64,000 nucleotides of DNA from Verticillium longisporum (taxonomy: Eukaryota; Ascomycota; Sordariomycetes; Glomerellales; Plectosphaerellaceae). Made by a program: the position numbers and the translations under genes. The stretch lies in the NCBI GenBank assembly GCA_019188255.1, contig JAETXT010000010.1, positions 620,001 through 684,000 of the forward strand, written 5' to 3'. Shown piece by piece: positions 1-11,126 of the stretch. Under the pieces are notes generated by a model. It saw only the letters and a program-made list of their open reading frames with translations, did not search any database and had not been told where the DNA came from. The first letter of the stretch is position 1. Each line of letters starts with the position of its first letter.

Positions 1-926
1 AAAAACGCCACGGCCGACAATGCGTACAACCTTGACCCCATGGGCTCTAGCCCTCGCCCTCCCCAAGCCCTGGCCCAACAAGGCTGCGCGCCGGTCAACA
101 TCATCGTCGCCCGCGGCTCGACAGAACAGCCCGGCGTCGGCCTCATGGGCGCCATTTCCTCAGCAGCCGCGCAGCAGATCCCCGGCGCAGTCGTCACGCC
201 CCTCGACTACCCGGCCCAGCTGAACCCGTACCCGCCCTCCGTCGCCGCCGGCGTCGTCTCCATGACGGACCTCCTGACACAGCAAACCGCCGGATGTCCG
301 CAGACGAAACTCGTCGTCGTGGGCTACTCGCAGGGCGCCCATGTCGCGCTCGATACGCTGTGCGGGTCGAGCCTCAGCGGCTTCACGCCTAGTGCGGCGC
401 AGGCTTCCGCTGTTGGGGGAGCAGTACGTGTCCGATCCTACCCTCGCGATCTTCAAGATCGAGATGCTTTCGTTGTATAGTCAACTGTGCTGACAGCTCT
501 GCAGTTGCAGCGGTCATTCTAGCTGGCGACCCGACTTTCGTGCCAGGCCTGCCCTCGAACCGCGGCACGAGTCAAGATGCAGGTGTATGTTTGCCCATTC
601 TACCCCGAGCCTGTGGCTTTTTGAATAAGACAATGAGCGGAGCTAGTGCTGACGGGCATTATGAACAGATCTTCCAGACGCGCGACATGACGCAGTGCGG
701 CGACGTGCCGGCCAAGACGCTCTCGTTCTGCGACACCAACGACCGCTTCTGCGCCAGCGGCGAGAGTATCCCCGTTCATCTGGGCTACTTCAACAACGCG
801 GCGTACGTGGCTGAGGCGGTGCAGTTTGTTGTTGCGAGTGCTGGGGCGGGGGCTTCGAATTGCACTACGGGGGCTGCGGCGCGGAGGAGGTGGGCTAGGG
901 AGTCGGCGAGGTTGCCCAGTGATTGA
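1..926 (+). CDS. Cutinase/acetylxylan esterase family protein, 5' end unresolved
   Basis: Secreted serine esterase of the cutinase family (alpha/beta hydrolase acting on cutin or acetylated xylan). The nucleophile motif GYSQG is encoded near 331-345, the Asp region reads CDTNDRFC near 730-755 and the His lies in HLGYF near 778-792. Exon 1 runs to about 424-427. A first intron ends near 504 (branch gctgac at 489), but its donor phase does not resolve cleanly. A second intron, 585-668, is GTATGT to CAG, 84 bp long, in frame and stop-free. Stop TGA is at 924-926. The frame is open to the left edge of the window, so the start may lie outside. Alternatively an ATG at 20 in another frame encodes a signal-peptide-like hydrophobic stretch that a one-base shift would join to the mature start. 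Cutinase versus acetylxylan esterase cannot be decided here. Confidence 0.85.
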
Positions 927-1399
927 ATGGGTGTGTTTATTCTTGTTTGGTTAATGCATATGTTATTCTGTATCAAGCTGCTGTTTTGGTGTTCTAGCCC
1001 TTGATGTTCAACCTCAAGTGGGTTTGGACTTTTGATACTTGGCAGATGCATCACGCTTTAGTATATCGGTTAGGTAGTACGAGGCCCATCACGGCACAAA
1101 ATCATAGTCCTTCTTGTGTTCTTGTACTCTGTAGTGAATGAGAGGCTTGCAGACGAAGACTCTGAGGGGGTTAGTTGTGTCGACTGTATAACTGATGACA
1201 GTTGCGGGGGCGATTTATAAGAGCGAAGGTCGGGATTCTCACAGGAATGAGGCTCGAGCAGGATGATCACTGACGGAGGTCTTGGAGTATTGGTTCTTGC
1301 CGCCGTGTCTACATTTTGAGAGCGCCTCCTCTCACCGATATCACCCTTCCAACCACCACAATCAAGCACATACGACTATACCTACTGGAGAACTCGGGA
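927..1399. other. Intergenic, nothing recognised
   Basis: Spacer between the esterase and the AT-rich block. A 99-codon open frame on the minus strand has no recognisable motif and is treated as chance. Confidence 0.6.
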
Positions 1400-2870
1400 T
1401 CCCGTCCGCTCTCCTATAGATAAGCTAGTAAGGGAAATCTTGTCTGTAGGAGAGGATTGCGTAGCCTAAAGAGGCTTAGCGCTACTATACGCGATATGAA
1501 GGCGCATCGCCGCCCTGAATATCAACGATACATCACTAACTAGCAGGAAATAGTATTCTATTTAATATTATATATACTACTATATTTCAGCCTTCGCCTT
1601 TTAGGGGTTTCCCCCTCCCCACACTTATAACATGCTCGCTACTATTCTTCTTTATCCTTATTTCCTACTTACCTATCGTACTCTTTATATAACCTCGCAC
1701 TATTCCTTTACATTAAGCTATTACTTCGGCCTTTACTTCCCTTTATATTATTCAACCTCTTAAAATGCCTCTAATTCATTAAGCAAGCCTATAGGTATCG
1801 TCGTTATCCGCCCCTATATCGTTTTCTAGGGTATAAGCGTTTCGTGGACGGCGTAGTCCTAGCTGCGATCGGGCATAGCGCGCTTTAGTAGTACGGGATA
1901 AGATCGCTACGCAGCCTATAAACGATATACGCAATATAGCAAAGCGTACGAAGCAATAGCATAAAGCTCTCTATCGAGAATGGACGTTATAAGTGCAAAG
2001 CTAATAGCTAGTAATGCTTTTAATGAGGCTAACCCATCCTTTTAATGGAAAGATTCTTTCGCGACGACCTAGGACTGGACCCCGATCAAATCTAGATTAA
2101 TCTCTACGAGGGCGGTCTCGCCTTGCAAAAGGCTGAGGAATGGTGTAAGGTATTTCTCGACTAATACGTCGAGAATTCATGGGTCTCTCGCCCATGCCTT
2201 GGCCCTGAGGAATACGAGTTAGTGCGGACGATTATGATATGATTATCCGTGAAGTCTGCCTAGAACGGAGGTTATAGTTAATAGGGATAGGTCTTAAGTT
2301 CAACCCGATAGTCCGGAGAAAGCTTGGAGCGATAGTAAGCTCGCTTAGTATATATAACTTAGGGGTATAGACCCTATATATTAAATATAATCTTATTTTA
2401 AAAGGGTAATTTAAGCGAGTACGAGGGCAATATATCCTAAATATAAGCTAAGTATATATAGATATAGAAAAATTTCCTTTAATAACTCCTAAATAGAATA
2501 TAAACCTTAATATATATTTAATATAAATATATTAACGACCTTATATAATATAGACTCTAATTCTAAGTACTACTCCGAAGATATAGAAGACCTCTTTAAT
2601 TTATTAAACTAGAATAATTAGGAAGCTTATAAAGACTAATATATAATAAAAGATAATCGGAATAATAAGATTTACTATATATCTAGGATATACTAAGTAT
2701 ATATTAACCTTAGAATAGAGGAAGTAGAGACTTTAAAAGCTTAATCCCTTCCTTAGAATCGCTACCTTCTAAAGATATTAAAAGGAAAGTATAAATATAG
2801 TAAATTCTTATTAGGAAAATAGCTTTCTAGAGTAAATGAAGCGTAATATATACTAAGTATAATATATATT

Positions 2871-2921
2871 ATAGTCGAGTAGGCTATATAGTCGAGTAGG
2901 CTATATAGTCGAGTAGGCTAC
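2871..2921. repeat. Tandem repeat, three 17-bp units
   Basis: Unit atagtcgagtaggctat occurs three times head to tail at 2871, 2888 and 2905; only the last base of the third copy differs. It stands out inside the RIP block because it keeps CpG and GG. Confidence 0.9.
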
Positions 2922-4302
2922 TTACTTCGACTTTTCTAATTATTTTAATTAATATCTCTATAATAAGATATTAAATTAAATTAAAATTCATTTATTACTA
3001 TTATCTAACTCTAATATAATTAATTAATAAGTTCTTATATTATAACTAGTCTTTCTATAAACGCTATAACTCTATTTCTTTAATATAGAGCGAATCGCTA
3101 TACTCGGATTTTAATATATTTCTTCTATTATTTAAGTATTTACCTTTCTCTAAGAATTCTAGTCTTCTTTATTAGCTTATATTATACTTCCTCTAAATCT
3201 AAATTATACTTTTTTAATTCTATAATACTAATTTAGTATTATATTCTTATTATAAAGATACTTAAAGTCTTAGCTTATAAGGGTATAATTATTAAAAGGG
3301 CTTTACTACTTATATAAACCCTAATTTATTACTTTAACTATACCTAAGAGCTCTAAATAGGTAGGGTAGGTAATATAAGACTTATAATAATTATTAATAC
3401 TTATCTCTCTAAATTACTACTATCTATATAAATTAGATATATCTATCTAATTTACCGATTATATAAGCTATAAATTACGTACTCCTAAGAGCTATAAATC
3501 CTAGCCCTAGTAATTACTATATTAGTAAATTCTATATAGTAATTACCGACCTAGGCAATCCCCTAATATTAGTTTAATACCGGCTATCTTTTCTTTATAG
3601 ATAGGATTGCTTAAGGGATTAATATCGGGCTCTATTACCTAGGTTAATAGCTATTCTAATATACTTATAATCCTCTAGTCTCTAATATATTAGATCTACT
3701 ATCCTAATCTATAAAAAATAAATAAATAAATAAATAAGTAATAATAGGAGAATAATAGATAGAATAAAGAAAAATATAGCTTAATACTACTATTCCTATA
3801 AGCGCTAAATCCCTAATCCCTAATACTATAGATTAATCGAATTAATCGCTAAATAGCTCTCTAAGGAAATAAATAAAATTATAATTAAATAATAGGAATA
3901 GGCCTTTAAGCCCTTTTAATAAAGGAAATAAATAGCTAATTAAATAGTACTCTTATAATAGCTAGATATAAGCTTTTAAAGTATCTAAATTACTAATTTA
4001 TTAATTAAGGGTAGAAGAATAATTATTATTAGCCTTTTAATAGGAATAATAGAATTAAACTATTTAAATAGGATTAATAAATCCTATTAAGCTAATTTAA
4101 TAAATACTATATTCTAAGGATCTATATATCTAATTAATAATTTATAATAATTTTATTCCTTTTACTTTTCCTCTTCCCTATATTATATACTTTATTTATA
4201 GATTAGTAAGCTTAATCTACTATTTTAGAGCTTCGACGATTAATAAATCCCCCTTTTATTATTCTCCTTCTCTCTCTCTTTTTCTCTCTCTTACCTTCGA
4301 TA

Positions 4303-4401
4303 ATGCCTCCTAAGTATAAAGCCCCTATACTTATTACCCCTTCCGCTAAGCGAGTAGCGAAGCGTAAGAACCCGGTTAGCATTAATCGTAGGAGCTATTA
4401 A
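4303..4401 (+). pseudogene. Remnant start of a degraded coding sequence
   Basis: A CT-rich tract (about 4261-4300), of the kind often found just upstream of fungal start codons, leads into an ATG followed by 31 further codons of a basic Lys/Arg/Pro-rich peptide, then TAA. Downstream frames are all stop-rich. The simplest reading is the first part of a transposon or repeat-borne gene destroyed by RIP. No family could be named. Confidence 0.35.
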
Positions 4402-5600
4402 TTTAGGGTATAGAGTATATCTATAATAATATCTATAAAGTCCCTTATTTAGAATACTTAAAGTCTTATCTTATTAATAAGTAAATTAAAGTTAATATTA
4501 ATAATATATATTTTAATCTTAAGCTTAAAGGCTCTCGATATTATAAATATACTTCTAAGTATTCTTATAAATAAATATAAGCTTCTATAATCTCTATTTT
4601 CTAGTATTTATAGCTTTAATAATTATTATCTTAGCTTAATTAGCGCTTTTAAGCTTATTATAAAGTTTTTAGAAGCTTAGGATAAGAAGAATAAACTAAT
4701 AAGCTCCTTTCTCTAATATTTCCCTAATTATTTAATTATATAATCTATTAATAGGGGATATAGGATATAGAGAAATAGTATACTATTATTAAAAGTATAT
4801 TATCGATTATTAAAGAGGAGGAGGCTAAAGGGGGCGATAATCTTAATAAAGACTTAGATAATCTTAATAATATAGAGTATAAGGCAGCTAAGCGTATTAC
4901 TACTCTATAGCTCTTCGATTACCTATAATAGGACTCTCCTGAATAATTAAGCTTAGAGTCCTCGGACTCTAAGACTTAGTTTACTCTTTAAAGCTATTAT
5001 TTTACTATTTTATTACTCCTAGGGTACCTATTCTTAAGCTTTATTAATTATTTCTAATATTATTTACTTTTACTTTTTAATTATTCTTTTCTTAATATTT
5101 AATTTATCTTTTAATCTTAATTATAATTTTATGAAAGCTTATTAGCGTTTCTAGTACTTAGTTTAATATTCCTTTAATTATTAAATTTATAAAGTTATTA
5201 CTTTTAGCGATCTAATAAATTTCGTCGATTTTATATTCATAGCTTTATTATAATATTATAAGATCTATTATTAAGTATTTCTCTATTATTATATTTAATT
5301 AAATAAAGTATTAATAGAGCGAGTAGCTATTAATATAGATAATTATCTATAAGAGTAATAGTTCTAAGTATTTATAGATCTCTTAGAGTATCTATTTAAG
5401 GATATAAGCTATATCGAAGCTATTAATTATTTTATAGATTTCGTTAATTAAAACTAAATATATAGTTATATTAAAATAGGTTATTCTTAGACTTTTACTT
5501 CTATAAGCCCCTGCTAGATATATACCCCTTATAGGTGCATTTCGATTGCCCTAATTCTCCTATTAGGTACTAAGATAAGATAGCTCCTTATATAAGGCAG

Positions 5601-5681
5601 CCTACCTCTTAGGTAAGGTATAGCAGCCCCTTAGGTAAGATAATCCCTTAGGTAAGGCAGCCCCACTCTTAGGTAAGGTAT
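5601..5681. repeat. Degenerate short direct repeats around cttaggtaagg
   Basis: Four copies of a cttaggtaag(g/a) core lie at about 5608, 5629, 5647 and 5668, interspersed with cagcccc words. They mark the right edge of the AT-rich block. A further 13-bp direct repeat (aaacctgtttgct) sits at 5729 and 5749. Confidence 0.7.
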
Positions 5682-6170
5682 GAGTGGAAAAAGACTTGAG
5701 GCAAGTACGTAAGCAGGCGGCTTGCACGAAACCTGTTTGCTATTGTAAAAACCTGTTTGCTGTTTTCAGCTTTCAGCTAATAGATACGTATATATAGTGT
5801 GAGTGGATCCCGTTATAGAAAAGGGGGATGGAGGCGCGTAAAAGCGGCGATATTAGTGCAGGGACGAGGGATAATTGTCTTCCAATTATTAACGCTCGAG
5901 TTGCACTCTCTGATAGATACATCTCCTATATACAATCATTTAAGGGCCGGACTAGTAGTTGGGTGGGTGACTACCAGCGAATCCCTCATGTTGTATGTTT
6001 TTGAGATTCTTGGTGTTTTGTTTTTATGTTATCGTGCAGGTGGAGATTTTCGTGGCGAGACGTCTGGACACTAGAGGCGTAGCGGGTACTGCTTAGTCAT
6101 TCCAATTCAGCGATTGTCTCTCGTTAGTGCTGATTGTCAGACGTGCAAGTATGCAATCAACTCATCCAGA

Positions 6171-6252
6171 GTGAGGTACTTTAGGTTTACCTCACTGCCT
6201 GACCGGCCTGCAGGTAAGCAGGCAGTGAGGCTGCCCGAAAGTGCACTTTCGG
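6171..6252. repeat. Nested inverted repeats and an 18-bp palindrome
   Basis: Three overlapping structures are visible: gtgaggta (6171) pairs with tacctcac (6188); cctcactgcctg (6190-6201) pairs perfectly with caggcagtgagg (6219-6230) across a 17-base loop; and ccgaaagtgcactttcgg (6235-6252) is a perfect 18-bp palindrome. The arrangement resembles the terminal or subterminal part of a small DNA element, but no target-site duplication was found. Confidence 0.8.
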
Positions 6253-6442
6253 ATTTATTGCGGCCAATGCGCAAGTCTGAAGTGCATGAGCTCCGGGCTT
6301 CGGCGCGGGCCTGTCGATGGGATGGTTGGCACCCAAAGTGCAGCTTGGCACCTTATGACGAATCATACGCCCGAAGAATTCCACTCGATGCCATGTGCAT
6401 GTTGATACGGTAGACCCCGAATGAGTTTATGGCATCATGAGA

Positions 6443-6451
6443 CTATAAATA
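6443..6451 (+). promoter_or_regulatory. TATA-like box
   Basis: ctataaata lies about 160 bp upstream of the ATG at 6609, a plausible core promoter distance for a fungal gene. Confidence 0.4.
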
Positions 6452-6608
6452 TGTCGTCCATTCCCACCCAGCTCTGGATTGTTGGCACTCAAGTCCATCC
6501 TCAAGGGCAAATACACTCGTGCTCGCCTCCCCGTTCCCAAAGTAGGATCCCCCTTGTCCATCTATACAAACGAAACACCAAATAAAGAAATACTCATCAG
6601 ACGTCAGG

Positions 6609-6896
6609 ATGGTCAGAATAACCTCCAAGGATGGCGTCAGTTTCGAAGCTGATCGAGCCGTCTTTCTTCGAAGCGAGTGGTTCTCCAAGGCCTACGACGG
6701 CAGCTTCAAAGAGGCCGTCACCGATGAGTGGGACTTTTCCAAGAACCCCCACGCGACGTACATTGTGCTCTGCGCCTACATAGAGTACCTGGAGAAGGGC
6801 AAGGTATCGCAGGGTCAGCGGCTGGCGGCACGGCAGCGCGGGCGGGAATTCGCCGACTATATTGGTGATGCGGGCTTCGCAAAGGCCTTGGGGTAG
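6609..6896 (+). CDS. Small BTB/POZ-like protein
   Basis: The 95-residue product starts with a pattern typical of fungal BTB domains: a polar segment with F-x-A-D-R (near residues 13-17, where many BTBs have H-R/K), then R-S-E-W-F, then a G-S-F-K-E-A stretch and a hydrophobic I-V-L-C-A-Y-I-E-Y-L-E-K-G-K run near 58-71. BTB domains mediate protein-protein dimerisation, often as Cullin-3 adaptors. At 95 residues it covers little more than the core fold. A possible donor (gtatcg near 6804) means the 3' end could instead be spliced to an unseen exon. ATG chosen because it immediately precedes the domain. It could be a decayed copy. Confidence 0.55.
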   Translation: MVRITSKDGVSFEADRAVFLRSEWFSKAYDGSFKEAVTDEWDFSKNPHATYIVLCAYIEYLEKGKVSQGQRLAARQRGREFADYIGDAGFAKALG

Positions 6897-7062
6897 CGAT
6901 GCAAGAGATCTTCAGGGTCGGGGCATCATGATCTAATTGTCAAGTAATCTCTGATTAAAGCAGTCCGTGGAAATTCAAGCAGTCATACACAATTGTCCAG
7001 TAATGCAAGTCAAACGTGTGTCTATGTTCTAGCGTAGTGTATCATTTGTGGCCAACCCTCCC

Positions 7063-8360
7063 CTATTTCTCCGGCACCTGCAGGATGTCATCGACATTAA
7101 CGACCTGCCCCGTCGCGATGGAGCGGTTCGCCGCAATGCCCGTCAGGATAGACGCGGCGCCGTCAACGTGACTCGCCGCCCGCATGTATTCGTCCGACAC
7201 GGGCTCGCCGAACAGGTCGTTCAGCAGCACCGTATCGCCACCACCGTGGGCACCAACACTCTCACCGAGCTCAATCTCCTGGGGCTTCTCAAACAGTTTC
7301 CTCAGCACGATGGACCTCTTCTCGAGCGACCCCTCGTCGGCCTGGTCACCACCAGAGTTGACGTAGCTGTTCTCGACAACCTCCACCTCGAGCCTGCCGC
7401 CAGTGCCGTTGAAGTTGACACGGAAGCCCTCCCAGGGGGCGTAGGCCGTCAAGGAGTAGGTCAGACTCGCGCCGCTGCGGTACTTGACGAGGACGTTCAT
7501 CGTGTCCTCGATGCTGATGCCGTCGCCGAAAACACTCTGGTCGCGGTAGTAGGCGTCCTCGTGCTCGGCGTCCAGGTACATGCCCTTCAGGGCTTCGCTG
7601 TTCTCGAGGTGCAGGGCAAAGGGGTCCTTCTTGGCGACGTCGCTGCCGTGGGTGCGTGTGTAGAACTCGGAGACACCGCGGGCCTCTGCGTTCTCGCGAC
7701 CGTAAAGGCGAGGTCGCCGGTGGCGTAGACGGTCTGAGGACGGGACTGCAGCCAAAAGTTGACGAGGTCGAAGTGGTGGGTCGACTTGTGGACGAGGAGG
7801 CCGCCGCTGTTGCGCTTGTCGCGGTGCCAGCGGCGGAAGTAGTCGGCGCCGTGGCTCGTGTTGAGCATCCACTCAAAGTGGACGCTCGTCACCTTGCCAA
7901 TGGCGCCCGAGCGGATGATTTCGAAAATCTTGGTGTTGTGCGGGGCGTAGCGGTAGTTGAACGTGACGCGGACGTTTTGCTTGGTGCGCTCGACGGCGGA
8001 GAAGATCTCGCGACACCTCGGGGCGTCGATGGTCATGGGTTTCTCGGTGATGACGTTGCAGCCGAGCTCTATCGCTCGCACGATGTACTTGTTGTGGGTG
8101 CGGTCCATGGTCGTGACGATGACCTCGTCGGGCTTGGTCTCCTGAATCATCTTGTCAAAGTCGGCGGCGAGGAAGGTCGGCACCTCGCCATGACCGAGAG
8201 AGGCGAGCTTGGCGTTTGCATAGTTCATGCGCGTCTGGTTGGTATCGCAGAGGGCAACGATGCAGGATGTTGCGCTGTAGTCCTTGGCGATGGCCGAGTA
8301 GAAGAAGCCAGAGCGGCCACCGGTGCCGACGACGGCGTACTTTTTCCTTCCGTCAGACAT
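7063..8360 (-). pseudogene. Gfo/Idh/MocA-family NAD(P)-dependent dehydrogenase, one-base frameshift
   Basis: The N-terminal half (ATG at 8360) carries a Rossmann fold with VVGTGGRSG near residues 10-18 and the family hallmark EKPM near 105; the C-terminal half is the alpha/beta oxidoreductase domain down to TAG at 7063-7065. The two halves lie in different frames. At + strand 7704-7706 there are three A; a fourth would give an uninterrupted protein of about 432 residues, the usual size of the family. No GT-AG intron restores the frame. Members oxidise sugars, inositols or sugar acids. The break may be a real mutation or a homopolymer sequencing error. The gene is divergent from the transporter at 9406 and may have shared its substrate. 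Confidence 0.85.
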
Positions 8361-9405
8361 GGTGTCGGGTCGGTGGTACGTGGACGGAGGCGATGAAGGC
8401 TGTTCGGAACTGTTGGGATTGATTGGTGTCGTCTGTCAGTCCAACAGAAGGCCAGCAGGAAGTAGCAGCAGCAGGTTCGCTCAAGTTATTCCTTCCCTCT
8501 CCGATGAAGTGACCAGCTCCTCCAACGTCAGTCCAGTACAGAGCTCGGCCCCCGCCACCGAAACAATGCCATCATGGCCAATGGTGGACAGAGCTAGCAG
8601 AAGCCTTCGGCGGGCTTTCTCCCAGCAGCCGAAATCAGGCAGAAGGTGCAACACTTTCATGACCCCTCCTTCTCCCTGTTTCCTTCCCCCTTCCCCCTTG
8701 CCCCTTCCCCCTCAACCCCTCCCCCACAGAGTGGCATCAGGTGGGGTACTTGTGTGGGCCGCTGGGCCTCTTACGAGCTTAGCCTTTCTGCCGCTGTCAT
8801 AGTCACTGCGGACGCCAGTTCCAGCCAACAGGGCCGTTGAAAATGCCCCGATGTAGCGCCCACTCAGTCCCAGACCTTTCCGCTGTCGGTCGTCTACTCA
8901 GAGAGGATCCCTCACATCTTGAATAGCGTTCCCACTCATCTCGTCCCCGTCTTGGACCGAACATTTCTCCTTCGGGCATGTTTTTCCCCCAATGACCAGC
9001 TGTCTACGGTATTTAGTCTCGTGGAGTCGATCCTGCGGCTCATTCGCGTTGAGACGCCATGTCGTTCTCCTACACTTCGTCAGAGACAAGCTCGTTACCC
9101 CGGCCACTGCTATGTGTGAGCCGCCAGGCATGCCGCACTTCCGAGTCCGGGGTTGTGGTACGGCTAAAAGCCAGTGCCGCTGAGATGCTTGCGCATGCCG
9201 TGTGACGTTCTATGGCAGTTGACTCAAGTCAAGCATCGCTGGTAACGTCTCTTTGCGGGGAAGCATGACAGTGCAAAGCGACGATCTCGACGATCTCGAC
9301 GGACCATGAGAGAATAAAGACGCTGGATAGGACTGAATAGAGACGAATATCAGCAGCAGAAGGAACTACCATCAGCTTCAAGGTTGCTTTCAAAGACTCA
9401 CCAAC
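8361..9405. promoter_or_regulatory. Shared divergent promoter region with polypyrimidine tract
   Basis: About 1 kb between two divergently transcribed genes. It holds a long C/T tract (about 8657-8737, runs of ccccctt) and no convincing ORF. CT-rich tracts commonly lie near fungal transcription starts. Specific operators were not identified. Confidence 0.45.
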
Positions 9406-11126
9406 ATGGCTACATCCAACAACGAAGCGACGCCCAGCAACTCTGTCACGCCGACGCCGGCTGGCCCCAATGCCTTGCGCGAAAAGGCTGCCGAGTTCCT
9501 CGCTGCCCATGGTGAAATCTCCTACACCTACGAAGAGGAACGCGCCGTGCTGCGTCGCATCAACTGTCGTGTTCTGCCCATTCTTCTCGGCAGTTACTTC
9601 TTCCAGCAGCTCGACAAGAGCTCGCTCAGCTATGTGTCCATCTTTGGCATCATTGAAGATGCCAATCTCGTCGGCCGTCAGTACTCCTGGCTCAGCAGTA
9701 TCCTGTATTTCGCCCAGCTCGTGTGGCAACCTGCTGCGGCCTTCATCCTTGTCAAGCTGCCCTACGGAAAGGTCATCGCCGGCGCCGTGTTTCTTTGGGG
9801 CGTATCGCAGGCTATCATGGCAGCGCCCACAAACTTTGCCGGTCTGCTCGGCATGAGGTTCTGTTTGGGCACCTTTGAGGCCATGATTGCACCGAGCTGC
9901 GTTGCTGTCACGCAGATGTGGTGGAGGAGACAGGAGCAGACAATGGTGAGAGGACTGCCCTTGCACATATGTCCACTCGAGACTGACGATCGCGGCAGGT
10001 CACGTCAGCTTGGAGCGCCATGAATGGTCTCACCTTCATCATTGGGAGTCTGGCGACCTACGGCCTCGGCCATATCAAGAGCGATAGCCTGTACCGCTAT
10101 CAGGTCATCTTCCTCTTCTGTGGCCTTCTCACCATTGTGTGGGCCGTCATTGTGCTCATACTCATGCCCGATTCCCCGATGGAGACCAAGTATCTAAAGC
10201 AACGTGAAAAGCTCATCGCCGTCGAACGACTGCGTGCCAACCAGATGGGTGTCGCCTCTCGCCAGTGGCGCTGGGACCATGCCATCGAAACCCTCCTTGA
10301 CGTCAAGACTTGGTGCTGGTCCATATTGATATTGGCCATTTCCATCGCCAGTGGCGGCATCGGAACTTTTGGCAACCTGATTGTTCGCTCCTTTGGCTAC
10401 ACCGAGTTTCAGACCATCCTGTTCAACATTCCCTTTGGGGTCATCCAGATCATCGCCATCATGGGTACTGGTTGGATTGCAACACGCTTTCAACGCAAGG
10501 GGCTTGTCATCGCCGGAACTGCAGTCTTGCCCATCATCGGCTCGGTTCTCATGCTCACGGTGCCGCGCGAACAGAAGGCCGTGCTGCTCTTCGGCTATTA
10601 TCTCGTCAGCTGCATGGCGGCCATCACGCCGCTCGTCTACTCGTGGCAGGCGCAGAACACAGCGGGGGACACCAAGAAGAAGACGACAAGCGGCATGGTG
10701 TTCGCTTTCATGTGCGCCGGCAATATCGTTGGTATGAGCAATGCCCCAGAAAAAGCCCATCACCCAAATAGCATGCTGACCGATACAGGACCCTTGATCT
10801 ACCAACCGAGTGACGCGCCCTTGTACCGCCCTGGTCTCATCTCCAACCTGATTATGTTTGTTCTCGTTGCGGCTCTGGGCATCACGATTCCATTCTATCT
10901 GATGTTTCTGAACAGGCGTCACGCTAAGCGCCGCGAGGAACTCGGAAAGAATGCCGTCATTGTCGATGAGTCGATGATGCGCAACCGTAACATGGAGCGG
11001 AGCAAGGCTGTCGATATCGAGCTCGAAGAGGACGGGCAACAGAGGCAGCAGAGGACCTTGCAGGAGGATAACGCGCTACACGATATGACGGATCTGAAGA
11101 ATGAGGATTTTATCTACGTGTACTGA
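9406..11126 (+). CDS. MFS transporter, Dal5/anion:cation symporter type
   Basis: Twelve-helix major facilitator of the allantoate-permease (ACS) family, which imports organic anions, ureides and vitamins across the plasma membrane. Three exons: 9406-9945, 9999-10731 and 10789-11126, giving 536 residues. Supporting motifs are the amphipathic N-terminal ...RRINCRVLP.. segment before TM1, LDKSSLSYVSIFGI, the RFCLGTFEA loop, a W-S-A-M-N-G segment created by intron 1, and the family-typical IYQPSDAPLYRPG late in the protein, created by intron 2. Intron 2 (10732-10788, gtatga to acag, branch gctgac) is 57 bp and has no stop, so retention would insert 19 residues. The C-terminal tail is long and charged. 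Substrate unknown; divergence from the dehydrogenase suggests a sugar acid or polyol derivative, which is inference. Confidence 0.9.

Larger units (their letters stand above)
1400..5690. repeat. AT-rich block, RIP-mutated repeat remnants
   Basis: Base composition changes sharply from the flanking gene-rich DNA. From about 2330 to 5500 the sequence is dominated by TA steps, while CA and TG dinucleotides are nearly absent on both strands; CpG, CpC and CpT remain. That is the expected end state of repeat-induced point mutation, which in many Pezizomycotina turns CpA into TpA in duplicated DNA. All frames are dense with stops. A slightly less mutated patch at about 1790-2340 keeps GC-richer words and may be a younger or less affected insert. 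The original element class cannot be read. Confidence 0.8.
5701..6608. other. Intergenic spacer right of the RIP block
   Basis: No convincing gene. Short frames at 5799-6074 and 6114-6413 show no domain. It holds the palindrome-rich segment at 6171-6252 and the TATA-like box listed separately. Confidence 0.55.

Noticed and set aside
2871..2921. CRISPR-like array
   Set aside because: Units are directly adjacent without spacers and the genome is eukaryotic; it is a plain tandem repeat.
5799..6413. Two short plus-strand frames beside the RIP block
   Set aside because: No motif, no codon bias; overlap palindromes.
7048..8396. Two long plus-strand frames (226 and 246 codons)
   Set aside because: Antisense shadows of the GC-rich dehydrogenase gene; no domain.
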